A stretch of 64,000 nucleotides of DNA, taken from positions 49,002 to 113,001 of the forward strand of contig NZ_JPOC01000005.1 of assembly GCF_000738775.1 (NCBI RefSeq), written 5' to 3'. Under the pieces are notes generated by a model. It was not told where the DNA came from. It did not search any database and worked only from the letters and a program-made list of their open reading frames with translations. The position numbers and the translations under genes were made by a program. The number at the start of each line of letters is the position of its first letter. The stretch's first letter is position 1. Below are positions 18,105 to 29,634 of the stretch, in pieces. The DNA is from Prescottella defluvii. GTDB taxonomy: Bacteria; Actinomycetota; Actinomycetes; Mycobacteriales; Mycobacteriaceae.

Positions 18105-19802
18105 ATGGACGTTCCCGAACTCGTCCAATTCAGCGCCGTGGCGATTATTCTGCTACTAGTGTTCTTCTACGGCGGAACATTTCTCGTCTCGCTACGCATC
18201 GGGAGACGGAAGGAGAACGCCGACAACTTCATGACCGCCGGAAACCAGGTGGGTTTCGGCATCTCCGCGGCCAGCATGACGGCCACCTGGATCTGGGCGT
18301 CGTCGATGTATGCGTCGGCGACCTCGGGATACACCTACGGCATCTCCGGTCCCATCCACTACGGGCTGTGGGGCGCGCTGATGATCCTGTTCATCTACCC
18401 CTTCGGCCGCCGGATCCGGCAGTTGGCGCCCAGGGCCCATACTCTCGCGGAGATCATGTACGCCCGGCACGGCCGGTCCAGTCAGCTCATGTTGGCGGGC
18501 TCGAACGTCGTCGGCAGCCTCATCAGCCTGATGTCGAACTTCATCGCGGGCGGTGTACTGATCTCCCTGCTGTCCCCGCTCAATTTCATCCAGGGTGTTC
18601 TCATCATTGCGAGCGGCGTGCTGCTGTACACGCTGTGGTCGGGATTCCGGGCCTCCGTACTGACCGACGTGATCCAGGTGCTGGGCATGCTGGGCGCCGT
18701 CGCCATCCTGATCCCCATCGTCTTCTTCGCTGCGGGATTCCCGGCAGCGTTCGAGTCCGGTGCCGCCAACCTGACTCCGGCGCAGGGCAACTTCTTCTCC
18801 AGCGAGGCGTTCTTCAACCAGGGTGCGCCCTATATCGCCGCGGTCCTCGCCTACGCGATCGGCAACCAGACCATCGCCCAGCGACTGTTCGCGGTCCGCG
18901 AGGATCTCATCAAACCCACCTTCGTCACCGCGGCCGTCGGATACGGCGCCACGGTGATCGGTATCGGCATGTTCGGCGTCCTCGCGCTGTACCTGGGCCT
19001 CGACCCGTTGGACGGGGACGTCAACAACCTCATCCCCCAGATGGCGGGCACCTATCTGCCGGCTGCGCTGGTCGCGCTGTTCTTCCTGCTGATCCTCGGA
19101 GCGTTGTCGTCCACAGCGGACTCCGATCTGGCGGCGCTGTCGTCCATCGTCATGACCGACGGCTACGGGCACACCGTCGCAGGCCGAGCGGCAGCCGATC
19201 CTCGCCGGATGCTGCTGGTCGGCCGCGCGACCATGGTTGTCGCCACCGCTGCGGCCGTGGCGTTCGCGAGCATGCGGCTCAACATTCTCGATCTCCTGGT
19301 GTTCGTCGGCGCCCTGTGGGGTGCGCTGGTCTTCCCGGTGATCGCGAGCTTCTACTGGAACAAGGTCACCAACAAGGCGTTCACGGTCTCCACCCTCGCC
19401 GCGGTGGCCGCGTTCCTGCCGGTGCGCTTCGGCTGGGTCCCCACCGACGGGGCGAGCGGGTTCATCATCGACGTCGTGTCGGTAGTCGGCGTCGGCGTGG
19501 TACTCGCACTCATGGCCTTCGGGTTCTTCGGCCTGCGCGTCGCGAAGATCGTCGGTGCGGTCGCGATCGTGGTCGTCGCCCCCTTCGGCATCGGCTTCCT
19601 GCACGACTACGCCACCCTGAGCGGGTCCCTCGTCGCGTACGCGGTGAGCACCGTGCTCTGTTACGTGATGTCGGTGCGCAACCCCGACTCGTTCGACTTC
19701 GCCACGATCAAGGAACGGGTCGGCGACTTCGACCGCGATTCCGACTCCACCGACGCGGACGGCGAGCGCCCGTCCCGTGGGGAGGCACCGGTCCGGGGCT
19801 GA
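18105..19802 (+). CDS. Sodium:solute symporter family protein
   Basis: The 565-residue protein has about 13-14 transmembrane segments and belongs to the SSS family. Visible features are the first helix start, the conserved SAASMTATWIWASSMYASAT (about residues 55-74), WSGFRASVLTDVIQ (about 184-197), QRLFAVRE, and the STADSDLAALSSIVMTD sodium-site helix (about 330-346). The C-terminal tail is charged. It imports an unidentified solute with Na+; the sequence is closest in style to the urea/short-chain solute branch, but that is uncertain. ATG 18105 follows CAAGGAGGTAACGA. A 43-residue partner gene follows. Confidence 0.88.
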   Translation: MDVPELVQFSAVAIILLLVFFYGGTFLVSLRIGRRKENADNFMTAGNQVGFGISAASMTATWIWASSMYASATSGYTYGISGPIHYGLWGALMILFIYPFGRRIRQLAPRAHTLAEIMYARHGRSSQLMLAGSNVVGSLISLMSNFIAGGVLISLLSPLNFIQGVLIIASGVLLYTLWSGFRASVLTDVIQVLGMLGAVAILIPIVFFAAGFPAAFESGAANLTPAQGNFFSSEAFFNQGAPYIAAVLAYAIGNQTIAQRLFAVREDLIKPTFVTAAVGYGATVIGIGMFGVLALYLGLDPLDGDVNNLIPQMAGTYLPAALVALFFLLILGALSSTADSDLAALSSIVMTDGYGHTVAGRAAADPRRMLLVGRATMVVATAAAVAFASMRLNILDLLVFVGALWGALVFPVIASFYWNKVTNKAFTVSTLAAVAAFLPVRFGWVPTDGASGFIIDVVSVVGVGVVLALMAFGFFGLRVAKIVGAVAIVVVAPFGIGFLHDYATLSGSLVAYAVSTVLCYVMSVRNPDSFDFATIKERVGDFDRDSDSTDADGERPSRGEAPVRG

Positions 19803-19857
19803 ACCCGGACGACGCCATGACCTCCCCCGATCCGACCACCACCACAGAGGAGTACCC

Positions 19858-19989
19858 GTGAACACCGTGTTCCTGACCGTCTACGTCCTGATCTGGCCGA
19901 TCCTCGTGGCCGCGACGCTGTTCGTCATCACCCGCGGCGCCGTCCGCGAGTGGGCCGACGCCCGCAGAACGGGCAAGGACCTCGTCTGA
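19858..19989 (+). CDS. Small transmembrane partner of the symporter
   Basis: A GTG-started gene of 43 codons follows the symporter gene by 55 bases with a strong GAGGAG site. The product has one transmembrane helix (VFLTVYVLIWPILVAATLFV) and a basic tail (REWADARRTGKDLV). Such tiny single-helix proteins are known beside several bacterial secondary transporters and are called putative transporter small subunits. A subunit or assembly role is inferred from position. A terminator follows immediately. Confidence 0.75.
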   Translation: MNTVFLTVYVLIWPILVAATLFVITRGAVREWADARRTGKDLV

Positions 19990-20007
19990 CCCGACCCGAA
20001 TCGACGT

Positions 20008-22703
<2,696 letters not shown>

Positions 22704-22748
22704 ACGCATGACCACCCCGAATCCGGGCACCGACTACGCTGCACTCTC

Positions 22749-23552
22749 GTGAGCCTGCCGAACCCCACCCCAGACGCCCGCGCGGTCGTGACCGGCGCCT
22801 CCTCCGGAATCGGCGAGGCCCTCGCCGCCGAACTGGCCGCGCGCGGACACTCGCTGATCCTCGTCGCCCGCCGCGGCGACGTCATGGAGAAGCTCGCCGC
22901 CCAGCTACGCGAGAAGCACGGTGTCGAGGTCGAGGTCCGCGCCGTGGACCTCGCCGACCGCGACGGCCGGGCACCGCTGGTCGCCGAGCTGTCCGAGCGC
23001 GAGATCTCGATCCTGTGCAACAACGCCGGCATCGCGACGTTCGGTCCGGTGACCGAACTCGATCCGTCGTACGAGCGCGACCAGGTCGAGCTCAACTCCG
23101 TGGCGGTGCACGACCTGACCCTCGCGGTGCTGCCGGGCATGGTGGCGCGCAAGTCGGGTGCGATCCTGATGGTGGGCTCGGCGGCCGGCAACATGCCGAT
23201 CCCCAACAACGCCACCTACGCCGCCTCCAAGGCGTTCGTGAACACCTTCTCCGAGTCGCTGCGCGGCGAGCTCAAGGGCAGCGGCGTCAACGTCACCCTG
23301 CTCGCCCCGGGCCCGGTCCGCACCGAGGTCCCGGACCCGGCCGAGGCGTCGATCGTCGACAAGCTCGTCCCCGACTTCCTGTGGATCTCGAGCGAGTACG
23401 TCGCGAAGGTCTCACTCGACGCGCTCGCCGCGAACAAGATGCGCATCGTGCCCGGCATCCTGAGCAAGGGCATGTCGGTGGCCGGGCAGTACAGCCCGCG
23501 CGCCGTCATCGCCCCCATCGTCGGCACGTTCTACAAGAAGCTGGGCGGCTGA
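22749..23552 (+). CDS. cmrA: Short-chain dehydrogenase, CmrA-like mycolate reductase
   Basis: The 267-residue SDR has the cofactor motif TGASSGIGEALAAELAARGH (about residues 16-35), NNAGIATFG, and the catalytic YAASK (Tyr about 158) preceded by the SAAG serine. In Corynebacterineae the CmrA enzyme reduces the 3-oxo group of newly condensed mycolates. Length and context fit: the M. tuberculosis homologue Rv2509 is near Rv2510c and orn, both of which follow here. Two other genes (lysA-like, adh) lie between in this window. GTG 22749 gives the usual N-terminus. The assignment to CmrA rests on synteny and length, not on a database search. Confidence 0.75.
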   Translation: MSLPNPTPDARAVVTGASSGIGEALAAELAARGHSLILVARRGDVMEKLAAQLREKHGVEVEVRAVDLADRDGRAPLVAELSEREISILCNNAGIATFGPVTELDPSYERDQVELNSVAVHDLTLAVLPGMVARKSGAILMVGSAAGNMPIPNNATYAASKAFVNTFSESLRGELKGSGVNVTLLAPGPVRTEVPDPAEASIVDKLVPDFLWISSEYVAKVSLDALAANKMRIVPGILSKGMSVAGQYSPRAVIAPIVGTFYKKLGG

Positions 23553-23694
23553 CCCGACGCGCGTCAACCGCGCGTCAGGGCTCGGCCGGGGGCCGTCAAG
23601 CCCCCGTCAAGAACCGACCGACGGGCACGGGACCGGCGTAGTCCTGAGAGTGACCCCGCTCCACCCGGATGCGGGCAGCCCTCAGGAGACGCCG

Positions 23695-25044
23695 GTGACC
23701 CTGCTCGATCTCTTTCCGTCGCTTCGCACGACGATGACGCCGCGACTGGATCCGGCACTGTGGCCGACCACCACCGACCACGACGACCGCGGCCGGATCC
23801 GGGTCGGCGGAGTGGCGCTCGACGACATCGCCGACCAGTACGGCACACCCACCTATGTCCTCGACGAGGCCGACGTCCGGCACCGCTGCCGCGGGTACCG
23901 CGCCGCGTTTCCCGAGGCCGAGATCGCCTACGCCGGCAAGGCGCTCATGATCCGCGCGGTCGCCGACTGGGTGACACGCGAGGGGTTGTCCGTCGACGTG
24001 TGCTCGGCGGGCGAACTCGCGATCGCGCTGTCCGCGGGCGTCGATCCGGCGCGGATCATCCTGCACGGCAACGCCAAGACCGCGACCGAACTGCGGGCCG
24101 CGGTCGACGCCGGGGTGGGCCGGATCGTGGTCGACTCCCTCACCGAGGTCCGTCTTCTCGCCGCGATCGCGACCCGGCGCGTCCAGGTGCTGGTGCGGGT
24201 CACGCCGGGCATCGACATCCACGGCCACCCCGCGGTGACGACCGGGGTCGACGACCAGAAATTCGGATTCCCGCTGTCCCACGATCAGGCGGGCAATGCG
24301 GCACGGCTGATCCTCGAGCAACCGAACCTCGAACTCGTCGGTCTCCATTGCCATCTCGGATCCCAGATCGCCGACGCCGACTGCTTCCGGTCCGCGGTCC
24401 CGCTGCTCGTCGGTCAGATGGCGCAGATCCGCGCCGATCACGGCGTCATCCTCACCACGTTGGACCTCGGCGGTGGGCATGCCGTGCCCTACCGGCCCGG
24501 CGACCCGGCGTCCGATCCGGCGGTCCTGGCCGGGGTGATCGACGACGCCCTCGACGACGCGTGCGCACGCAACCGCTTCCCCCGCCCGCAGATCGTCGTC
24601 GAACCGGGGCGGGCAATCGTCGCCCGCGCCGGTGTCACCCTCTATCGCGTCGTGTCGACGAAGACCCGGACCGGCGGCCGCACCTTCGTCTCCGTCGACG
24701 GCGGCATGAGCGACAACCCTCGGGTCGCGCTGTACGGGGCCCGATACGACGTCGTGATCGCCAACCGGCACCCACAGGTCCCTCATGCGCCGATGACCGT
24801 GGTCGGGCGGCACTGCGAGGCCGGCGACGTCATCGCCGAGGACGTCTCGCTCCCGGTCGACCTGCACCCCGGGGACGTCATCGCCGTGCCGTGCACGGGC
24901 GCCTACCATCACAGCCTCGCCTCGACATACAACGGCGTCGGCCGGCCACCGGTGGTCGCGGTGCGCGACGGGCACATTCGCGAGTTGATCCGCCGTGAAA
25001 CCGTCGCCGATCTGATGGCCCGGGAGACCGGTACCGGTGAGTGA
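23695..25044 (+). CDS. Diaminopimelate decarboxylase-like PLP enzyme
   Basis: The 449-residue protein is a group IV (alanine-racemase fold) decarboxylase. It has the PLP lysine in AYAGKAL (about residue 80), the phosphate-binding LDLGGGHAVPY, the HCHLGSQI segment, EPGRAIVARAG, and the cofactor/substrate residues near CTGAYHHSLASTYNG. These match LysA, which converts meso-diaminopimelate to lysine. GTG 23695 follows AGGAG; a GTG 45 bases upstream lacks one. Its place between cmrA and an alcohol dehydrogenase is not the usual thrA-linked lysA locus, so it may be a second copy or an enzyme for a related amino acid. Confidence 0.78.
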   Translation: MTLLDLFPSLRTTMTPRLDPALWPTTTDHDDRGRIRVGGVALDDIADQYGTPTYVLDEADVRHRCRGYRAAFPEAEIAYAGKALMIRAVADWVTREGLSVDVCSAGELAIALSAGVDPARIILHGNAKTATELRAAVDAGVGRIVVDSLTEVRLLAAIATRRVQVLVRVTPGIDIHGHPAVTTGVDDQKFGFPLSHDQAGNAARLILEQPNLELVGLHCHLGSQIADADCFRSAVPLLVGQMAQIRADHGVILTTLDLGGGHAVPYRPGDPASDPAVLAGVIDDALDDACARNRFPRPQIVVEPGRAIVARAGVTLYRVVSTKTRTGGRTFVSVDGGMSDNPRVALYGARYDVVIANRHPQVPHAPMTVVGRHCEAGDVIAEDVSLPVDLHPGDVIAVPCTGAYHHSLASTYNGVGRPPVVAVRDGHIRELIRRETVADLMARETGTGE

Positions 25045-25122
25045 GACCACACCCGCTCGAACAGACCACCCGGACGGATAGTGACGTGGCACACATCCAC
25101 ACGTCCGTCCAGGAGGAACCCT

Positions 25123-26241
25123 GTGAAGACCCGCGCCGCCGTCATCACCGAAGCGCCCGGCACCTACAAGGTCGTCGACCTCGAGCTCGAGGGCCCCCGC
25201 CAGAACGAGATCACCGTCAAGATGGTCGCGTCCGGCCTGTGCCACTCCGACGACCACATCGCCAAGGGCGACCACGGCGTGGGCCGCTACCCCATCTGCG
25301 GCGGCCACGAGGGCGCCGGCGTCGTCGTCGAGGTCGGCCCGCACACCGTCGGCTGGGAGGTCGGCGACCACGTCGTCTTCTCGTTCCTGGCCGGCTGCGG
25401 TCGCTGTCGTTGGTGCGCCAAGGGCCTGCAGAATCTGTGCGACCGGGGCGCGGCGATCATGACCGGCGGCCGACCCGACGACCCGAACAGCTACCGCCTG
25501 TCGCTCGACGGCGCGGCCGTCGCCCAGACCTGCGGACTCGGCACGTTCAGCGAATACACCACGGTGAGCATCGATTCCGCGGTCAAGGTCGACAAGGATC
25601 TCCCCCTCGAGACGCTGTGCCTGCTCGGCTGCGGCGTCGGCACCGGCTGGGGCGCCGCCGTGAACTCGGCACAGGTGTACCCGGGCCACACGGTGATCGT
25701 GATGGGCGTCGGCGGTATCGGTATCAATGCCGTGCAGGGTGCGGCCCACGCCGGCGCAGCCCACGTCATCGCCGTCGACCCCGTCGAGTTCAAGCGCACC
25801 ACCGCCCTCGAATTCGGCGCCACGCACGCGGTCGCGACGATGGAGGAGGCCACCGAGATCGCCCGCTCGTTCACCAACGGCCAGGGCGCCGACTCCGCAA
25901 TCGTCACCGTCGGCGTCACTACGGGTGAGCATGTCGCACAGGCGTTCTCGTCGATCCGCAAAGCCGGCACCTGCGTGGTGACCGGGCTCGGCAAGATGGA
26001 GGACGTGGGTCTGCCGATCAGCCTGCTCGAGCTCACGCTCTACCAGAAGCGCATCCAGGGCTCACTGTTCGGCGCCTCCGCACCCAGCGCCGACATCCCG
26101 TGGATGATCGAGCTGTACAAGTCCGGCAAGCTCGAGCTCGACAAGCTCGTGACCTCCACCTACAAGCTCGACGACATCGCTCAGGGCTTCATCGACATGC
26201 ACGAGGGCCGGAACATCCGCGGCGTCGTCCTGTTCGACTGA
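25123..26241 (+). CDS. Zinc alcohol dehydrogenase, NDMA-dependent type
   Basis: The 372-residue MDR-family enzyme has the catalytic zinc ligands (Cys in GLCHSD, His in GGHEGAG, and the distal Cys in LLGCGVGTG), the structural zinc cysteines CGRCRWCAKGLQNLC, and a Rossmann motif GVGGIGINAV. The overall pattern fits actinobacterial alcohol dehydrogenases with tightly bound NAD assayed with N,N-dimethyl-4-nitrosoaniline (NDMA), possibly with mycofactocin as partner. GTG 25123 follows AGGAGGAA at ideal spacing. It lies 78 bases after the lysA-like gene on the same strand and converges on the HerA-like gene. Confidence 0.85.
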   Translation: MKTRAAVITEAPGTYKVVDLELEGPRQNEITVKMVASGLCHSDDHIAKGDHGVGRYPICGGHEGAGVVVEVGPHTVGWEVGDHVVFSFLAGCGRCRWCAKGLQNLCDRGAAIMTGGRPDDPNSYRLSLDGAAVAQTCGLGTFSEYTTVSIDSAVKVDKDLPLETLCLLGCGVGTGWGAAVNSAQVYPGHTVIVMGVGGIGINAVQGAAHAGAAHVIAVDPVEFKRTTALEFGATHAVATMEEATEIARSFTNGQGADSAIVTVGVTTGEHVAQAFSSIRKAGTCVVTGLGKMEDVGLPISLLELTLYQKRIQGSLFGASAPSADIPWMIELYKSGKLELDKLVTSTYKLDDIAQGFIDMHEGRNIRGVVLFD

Positions 26242-26265
26242 CCGTCGCATCGGTACCGGGCGCGG

Positions 26266-27861
26266 TCACCGCCGTCGCCTGCGCCCGGTACCGAAAATGC
26301 TCCGCGAGATCTCCCGGCCCGCCGCCGACGCCGCCGACCGGAGGAAACTCTTCACCGCGGTGTTCCCGAGGATCTGCTCGGCGACGCTCGGGCCCTCGTT
26401 CGGCGCGGGCGGCGGCGGCAGGTCCGGAAGATCCGGCAGCGGTGGCACATCCAGCGTCGGATCCAGGTTCGGTGCGCCCGAGACCTTCGCCGTCAGCAGT
26501 TCGTACGCCGACTCCCGGTCCACCGTCTGCCCGTACTTCGCCTGCAATCCGCTCTCCCCGGCCGACGCCCGGATCCCGTCGTCGCCGATCGTGTCCATCA
26601 GGGACCGCGGTGGACGAATCCGCGTCCACGCGACCGGCGTGGGCGCACCCTTCTCCGACAGCACGGTGACGATCGCCTCACCGGTCCCGAGGGACGTGAG
26701 CGCCGTCTCGAGGTCGTAGTGTTCGGTCCGCGGATACGTGCGGACCGTCTTCGTCAGCGCCTTCTGGTCGTCCGGGGTGAAGGCGCGCAGTGCGTGCTGC
26801 ACCCGCGCTCCGAGCTGGGACAGCACGGCATTCGGGACATCGGTGGGCAGCTGGGTACAGAAGAAGACGCCCACGCCCTTGGACCGGATCAGCTTGACGG
26901 TCTGCTCGACCTGCGCCAGGAACGCCTTGGACGCGTCCTTGAAGAGCAGGTGAGCCTCGTCCAGGACGAAGACCAATTTCGGCTTGTCGAGGTCACCCTC
27001 CTCGGGCAGCGTCTGGAACAGGTCGGCGAGCACCCACATCAGGAACGTCGAGAACATCGCCGGACGCGCTGCCTGCGCACCGAGTTCGAACAGCGTGACC
27101 ACCCCACGGCCGTCGGCGGAGAGTCGGAGTAGGTCCTCCGTCTCGAACTCCGGCTCACCGAAGAAGGTGTCGCCGCCGTCGGCCTCGAGATTGACGAGTG
27201 CGCGCAGGATCACACCCGCCGTGGCCGCCGACACACCACCGATGCCTTTGAGGTCGACCTTGCCCTCGTCGGACGTGAGATGCGCGATCACCGCCCGCAG
27301 ATCCTTCAGATCCAGCAATGCCAGACCGCGGGTGTCGGCCCAGTGGAAGATCAGCCCCAGCGTCGACTCCTGCGTCGCGTTGAGCCCGAGGACCTTGCCG
27401 AGCAGGATCGGCCCGAAGCTCGTGATGGTGGCCCGCACCGGGATCCCGATGCCCTCGGCGCCCAGGGACACGAACTCGACCGGGTACCCGGTGGGCGCCC
27501 AGTCCGGGTCCCCCGTCAGGGCGGCACGGCCGACGATCTTGTCGTTCGACTCGCCCGGCGCCGACAGCCCGGAGAGGTCACCCTTCACATCCGCCATCAC
27601 GACGGGAACGCCTGCCGCCGAAAGCTGTTCGGCGATGACCTGCAGAGTCTTCGTCTTGCCTGTTCCGGTCGCGCCGGCGATCAGCCCGTGCCGGTTGACG
27701 GTCGCCAGCGGAATCCGCACCCGGGCGGACGCATCCACGGTCCCGTCGACCACGACCGTTCCGAGTTCGAGTGCCGCACCCTCCGACGCATAACCGGACG
27801 CGATCTCGGCGGCAGCTTTCGCGAGCCGGGCCTTCTCCTCCGACGTCGGGTCGACCGTCAT
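26266..27861 (-). CDS. HerA-like ATPase, DUF853 family (Rv2510c-like)
   Basis: The 531-residue protein has a P-loop [10 protein letters not shown] (about residues 63-72), the [11 protein letters not shown] motif, a Walker [11 protein letters not shown] (about 307-316) and an arginine-finger-like [13 protein letters not shown]. It belongs to the DUF853 helicase/HerA-type ATP-binding proteins. A Pro-rich linker ([13 protein letters not shown]) precedes a C-terminal region ending in Arg repeats. ATG 27859-27861 follows GAGGAGGA. The order cmrA ... this gene, then divergent orn, matches Rv2509-Rv2510c-Rv2511. The physiological role is unknown. Confidence 0.85.
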   Translation of the reverse strand: MTVDPTSEEKARLAKAAAEIASGYASEGAALELGTVVVDGTVDASARVRIPLATVNRHGLIAGATGTGKTKTLQVIAEQLSAAGVPVVMADVKGDLSGLSAPGESNDKIVGRAALTGDPDWAPTGYPVEFVSLGAEGIGIPVRATITSFGPILLGKVLGLNATQESTLGLIFHWADTRGLALLDLKDLRAVIAHLTSDEGKVDLKGIGGVSAATAGVILRALVNLEADGGDTFFGEPEFETEDLLRLSADGRGVVTLFELGAQAARPAMFSTFLMWVLADLFQTLPEEGDLDKPKLVFVLDEAHLLFKDASKAFLAQVEQTVKLIRSKGVGVFFCTQLPTDVPNAVLSQLGARVQHALRAFTPDDQKALTKTVRTYPRTEHYDLETALTSLGTGEAIVTVLSEKGAPTPVAWTRIRPPRSLMDTIGDDGIRASAGESGLQAKYGQTVDRESAYELLTAKVSGAPNLDPTLDVPPLPDLPDLPPPPAPNEGPSVAEQILGNTAVKSFLRSAASAAGREISRSIFGTGRRRRR

Positions 27862-27945
27862 GTGGTGTCCTCCTCGAGCAGAAAGCGTGCGGGAAGTTCT
27901 CCACCCTGGACGATATCCCGCCCGCGCCTGACTACTGTGTTTCTC

Positions 27946-28545
27946 GTGCAAGACAAATTGGTATGGATCGATTGTGAAATGACGGGGCTGCGACTCGGCA
28001 CCGACAAGCTCATCGAGATCGCGGCCCTCGTGACCGACAGCGACCTCAACATCCTGGGCGAAGGTGTGGACATCGTCATCCACGCCGACGACGCGGCGCT
28101 GGCGGACATGCCCGACGTCGTGACCCAGATGCATGCGAAGTCGGGTCTGACCGAGGAGGTGCGCGCCTCCACGGTGACGCTCGCCGAGGCCGAGCAGATG
28201 GTGCTGGCGTACATCCGTGAGCATGTTCCCGTCGCCGGCACGGTGCCGCTCGCCGGCAACTCGATCGCGACAGACCGCGGCTTCATCGCCCGCGACATGC
28301 CCGAACTCGACGGACACCTGCACTACCGCATGATCGACGTCAGCTCGATCAAGGAACTGTGCCGACGCTGGTACCCGCGGATCTACTTCGGCCAACCGGA
28401 GAAGGGCCTCTCACACCGCGCACTGGCGGACATCAAGGAGTCGATCCGCGAGCTGCGGTACTACCGGCGCACCGCCTTCGTCGCGGATCCCGGCCCCTCG
28501 AGCACCGAGATCGCGGCCGCGGTGAAGGAGCTGGGCCCCGCCTGA
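27946..28545 (+). CDS. orn: Oligoribonuclease
   Basis: The 199-residue 3'-5' exoribonuclease degrades the short RNA products of mRNA decay and pGpG. The DEDDh catalytic residues are visible: Asp9 and Glu11 in VWIDCEMTG, Asp in [10 protein letters not shown], and His/Asp in [12 protein letters not shown]. Length and order match the Orn family. The GTG at 27946 places [14 protein letters not shown] as usual. It is divergent from the HerA-like gene, 84 bases away, and followed by tRNA-His. Confidence 0.95.
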   Translation: MQDKLVWIDCEMTGLRLGTDKLIEIAALVTDSDLNILGEGVDIVIHADDAALADMPDVVTQMHAKSGLTEEVRASTVTLAEAEQMVLAYIREHVPVAGTVPLAGNSIATDRGFIARDMPELDGHLHYRMIDVSSIKELCRRWYPRIYFGQPEKGLSHRALADIKESIRELRYYRRTAFVADPGPSSTEIAAAVKELGPA

Positions 28546-28627
28546 CCAGCCGATTGGCACTTTGGTCGATCAACAGGCTAATATTCATCTCGCTGCAGCA
28601 ACCGGCCTTGCCGGGAGCGACAGTGAT

Positions 28628-28701
28628 GGTGACTGTAGTTCAGTTGGTAGAGCACCAGGTTGTGATCCTGGGTGTCGCGGGTTCGAGTCCCGTCAGTCAC
28701 C
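28628..28701 (+). tRNA. tRNA-His (GTG)
   Basis: Cloverleaf with acceptor GTGACTG paired to CAGTCAC, an extra 5' G (28628) opposite C73 as in all tRNA-His, anticodon loop TTGTGAT with anticodon GTG, and T loop TTCGAGT. The CCA end is not encoded. A terminator follows at 28707. Confidence 0.95.
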
Positions 28702-28706
28702 CGAAA

Positions 28707-28737
28707 GAAAAGCCCCCGGCATCGCCGGGGGCTTTTC
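28707..28737 (+). terminator. Terminator of tRNA-His
   Basis: Stem GAAAAGCCCCCGGC with GCCGGGGGCTTTTC, three-base loop, T-rich 3' arm, 6 bases after the tRNA. Confidence 0.9.
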
Positions 28738-28794
28738 TCGTTTCTACCGACGCGCCCGCTCCCCCAGCCGCGCCGCACTCGCCGCACTCGCCCC

Positions 28795-28817
28795 GCGTTT
28801 CGCGCACTTATCGCGCC
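28795..28817 (+). repeat. 23-bp intergenic repeat, copy 1
   Basis: The 23-bp sequence that begins GCGTTTCGCGCACTTATCGC is repeated exactly at 28836-28858. A diverged inverted copy lies at 28874-28896. The core is GCGTTTYGCGCACTTW. Confidence 0.7.
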
Positions 28818-28835
28818 CCTCCCCACACCAGCCCT

Positions 28836-28858
28836 GCGTTTCGCGCACTTATCGCGCC
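28836..28858 (+). repeat. 23-bp intergenic repeat, copy 2
   Basis: Exact copy of 28795-28817, starting 41 bases downstream of it. Confidence 0.7.
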
Positions 28859-28873
28859 GGCCGCGCCCCTCGA

Positions 28874-28896
28874 GGACCGCAAAGTGCGCAAAACGC
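28874..28896 (-). repeat. Diverged inverted copy of the 23-bp repeat
   Basis: Read on the minus strand it begins GCGTTTTGCGCACTTTGCGG and shares the first 15 positions with the direct copies except one. Confidence 0.5.
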
Positions 28897-29107
28897 GAGG
28901 TGGAAGCACTGGCGTGACGGGATTCACTTTCAGCGACTCCACGACACACACAAATCGCCCTGAACAGGAATTTCTCCCAAGTCCCACTCAGCGGGACTGC
29001 CAATGAACCGTTTGTTCAGTCTGGCCCTACTGTGACGCACAGCATCAACGATGCAGGGCATGACACATGCCACATTCCCCGATCCGCACCACATGAAGGA
29101 GCTTCAC

Positions 29108-29236
29108 ATGGGTTCTTCCGACGCCGACCTCGCCCTGATCAAGCAGATCCAGCCGGTCGTTAGCGGCATCGGCGGCGTTCTCGCCGGCGCAGGGGCAATC
29201 CTGGGCCTGGTTGGCGCCATCAACGCCTTCCTCTGA
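29108..29236 (+). CDS. 42-residue hydrophobic glycine-rich peptide
   Basis: The product begins MGSSDADLALIKQIQPVVSG and continues with a Gly/Ala/Leu-rich helix (GGVLAGAGAILGLVGAINAF) with a glycine-zipper spacing. It has no signal peptide. A strong AAGGAG lies 7-8 bases before the ATG, a promoter-like sequence lies upstream, and one of the strongest terminators in the window follows at 29263, so the gene looks like a discrete, well-expressed unit. I do not recognise the family. Short alpha-helical pore peptides (PorA/PorH of corynebacteria) and membrane-active peptides are comparable in size, but no similarity was established. Confidence 0.65.
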   Translation: MGSSDADLALIKQIQPVVSGIGGVLAGAGAILGLVGAINAFL

Positions 29237-29262
29237 TCCAACAGAGGCGCAAGACCGTTCAG

Positions 29263-29306
29263 AAAGAAGTGGCCGGCACCCGATCGGGTGCCGGCCACTT
29301 CTTTTT
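29263..29306 (+). terminator. Terminator of the 42-residue peptide gene
   Basis: A near-perfect 20-bp stem (AAAGAAGTGGCCGGCACCCG with its complement) centred on GATC, with a run of five T on the right arm. With A residues on the left it can work in both directions. Confidence 0.92.
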
Positions 29307-29354
29307 GTTGCCGCGCGGCAGGAACGTTCAGCCGCCAGATGCCGTCAGATGCCC

Positions 29355-29582
29355 TCAGTCGAACAACGTCGGCGCGTCGGTGCCGTTCGTGTCGTCGACC
29401 GGACGAGCGGCGCGCGCGCCTGGTTCGGCTTTACGTACCACGGTCAGGGTCGTCGTCCGGCGTGAGAGCCGGTGCCCGTCGGCGTGTTCGAGCAATGCCA
29501 TGCCGTGTCGGACCTCGAGAACAGTCCACGGGCCTGCATGGCCCGCCGTCTGAACGAGATCCCCGACTCCCACCGTTACCAC
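29355..29582 (-). CDS. Small protein of unknown function, beta-barrel-like
   Basis: The 75-residue product starts at GTG 29580-29582 after GGGAG at good spacing. The first 50 residues alternate in a way that suggests a small SH3-like barrel (VGVGDLVQTAGHAGPWTVLE, then VRHGMALLEHADGHRLSRR); the C-terminal 25 are likely disordered. I do not recognise a family. It lies downstream of the L,D-transpeptidase-like gene's opposite end, that is, the transpeptidase gene stop is at 29635 and both run on the minus strand, so it may be co-transcribed with it. Confidence 0.55.
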   Translation of the reverse strand: MVTVGVGDLVQTAGHAGPWTVLEVRHGMALLEHADGHRLSRRTTTLTVVRKAEPGARAARPVDDTNGTDAPTLFD

Positions 29583-29634
29583 GCTCAGCTCCCGTTCCTT
29601 CGGACGATTCGGTCACACCCAGACTAATCGTCTG

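Larger units (their letters stand above)
28738..29107. other. Repeat-bearing intergenic region and peptide promoter
   Basis: This 370-base region has no convincing gene. Its left half holds the 23-bp repeat cluster listed below. Its right half carries a plausible promoter (TTGTTC and TACTGT near 29008-29033) and the AAGGAG site of the 42-residue peptide gene. Confidence 0.4.

Noticed and set aside
23596..25932. 778-codon frame antisense to the lysA-like gene and alcohol dehydrogenase
   Set aside because: A shadow of two genes with clear active-site motifs.
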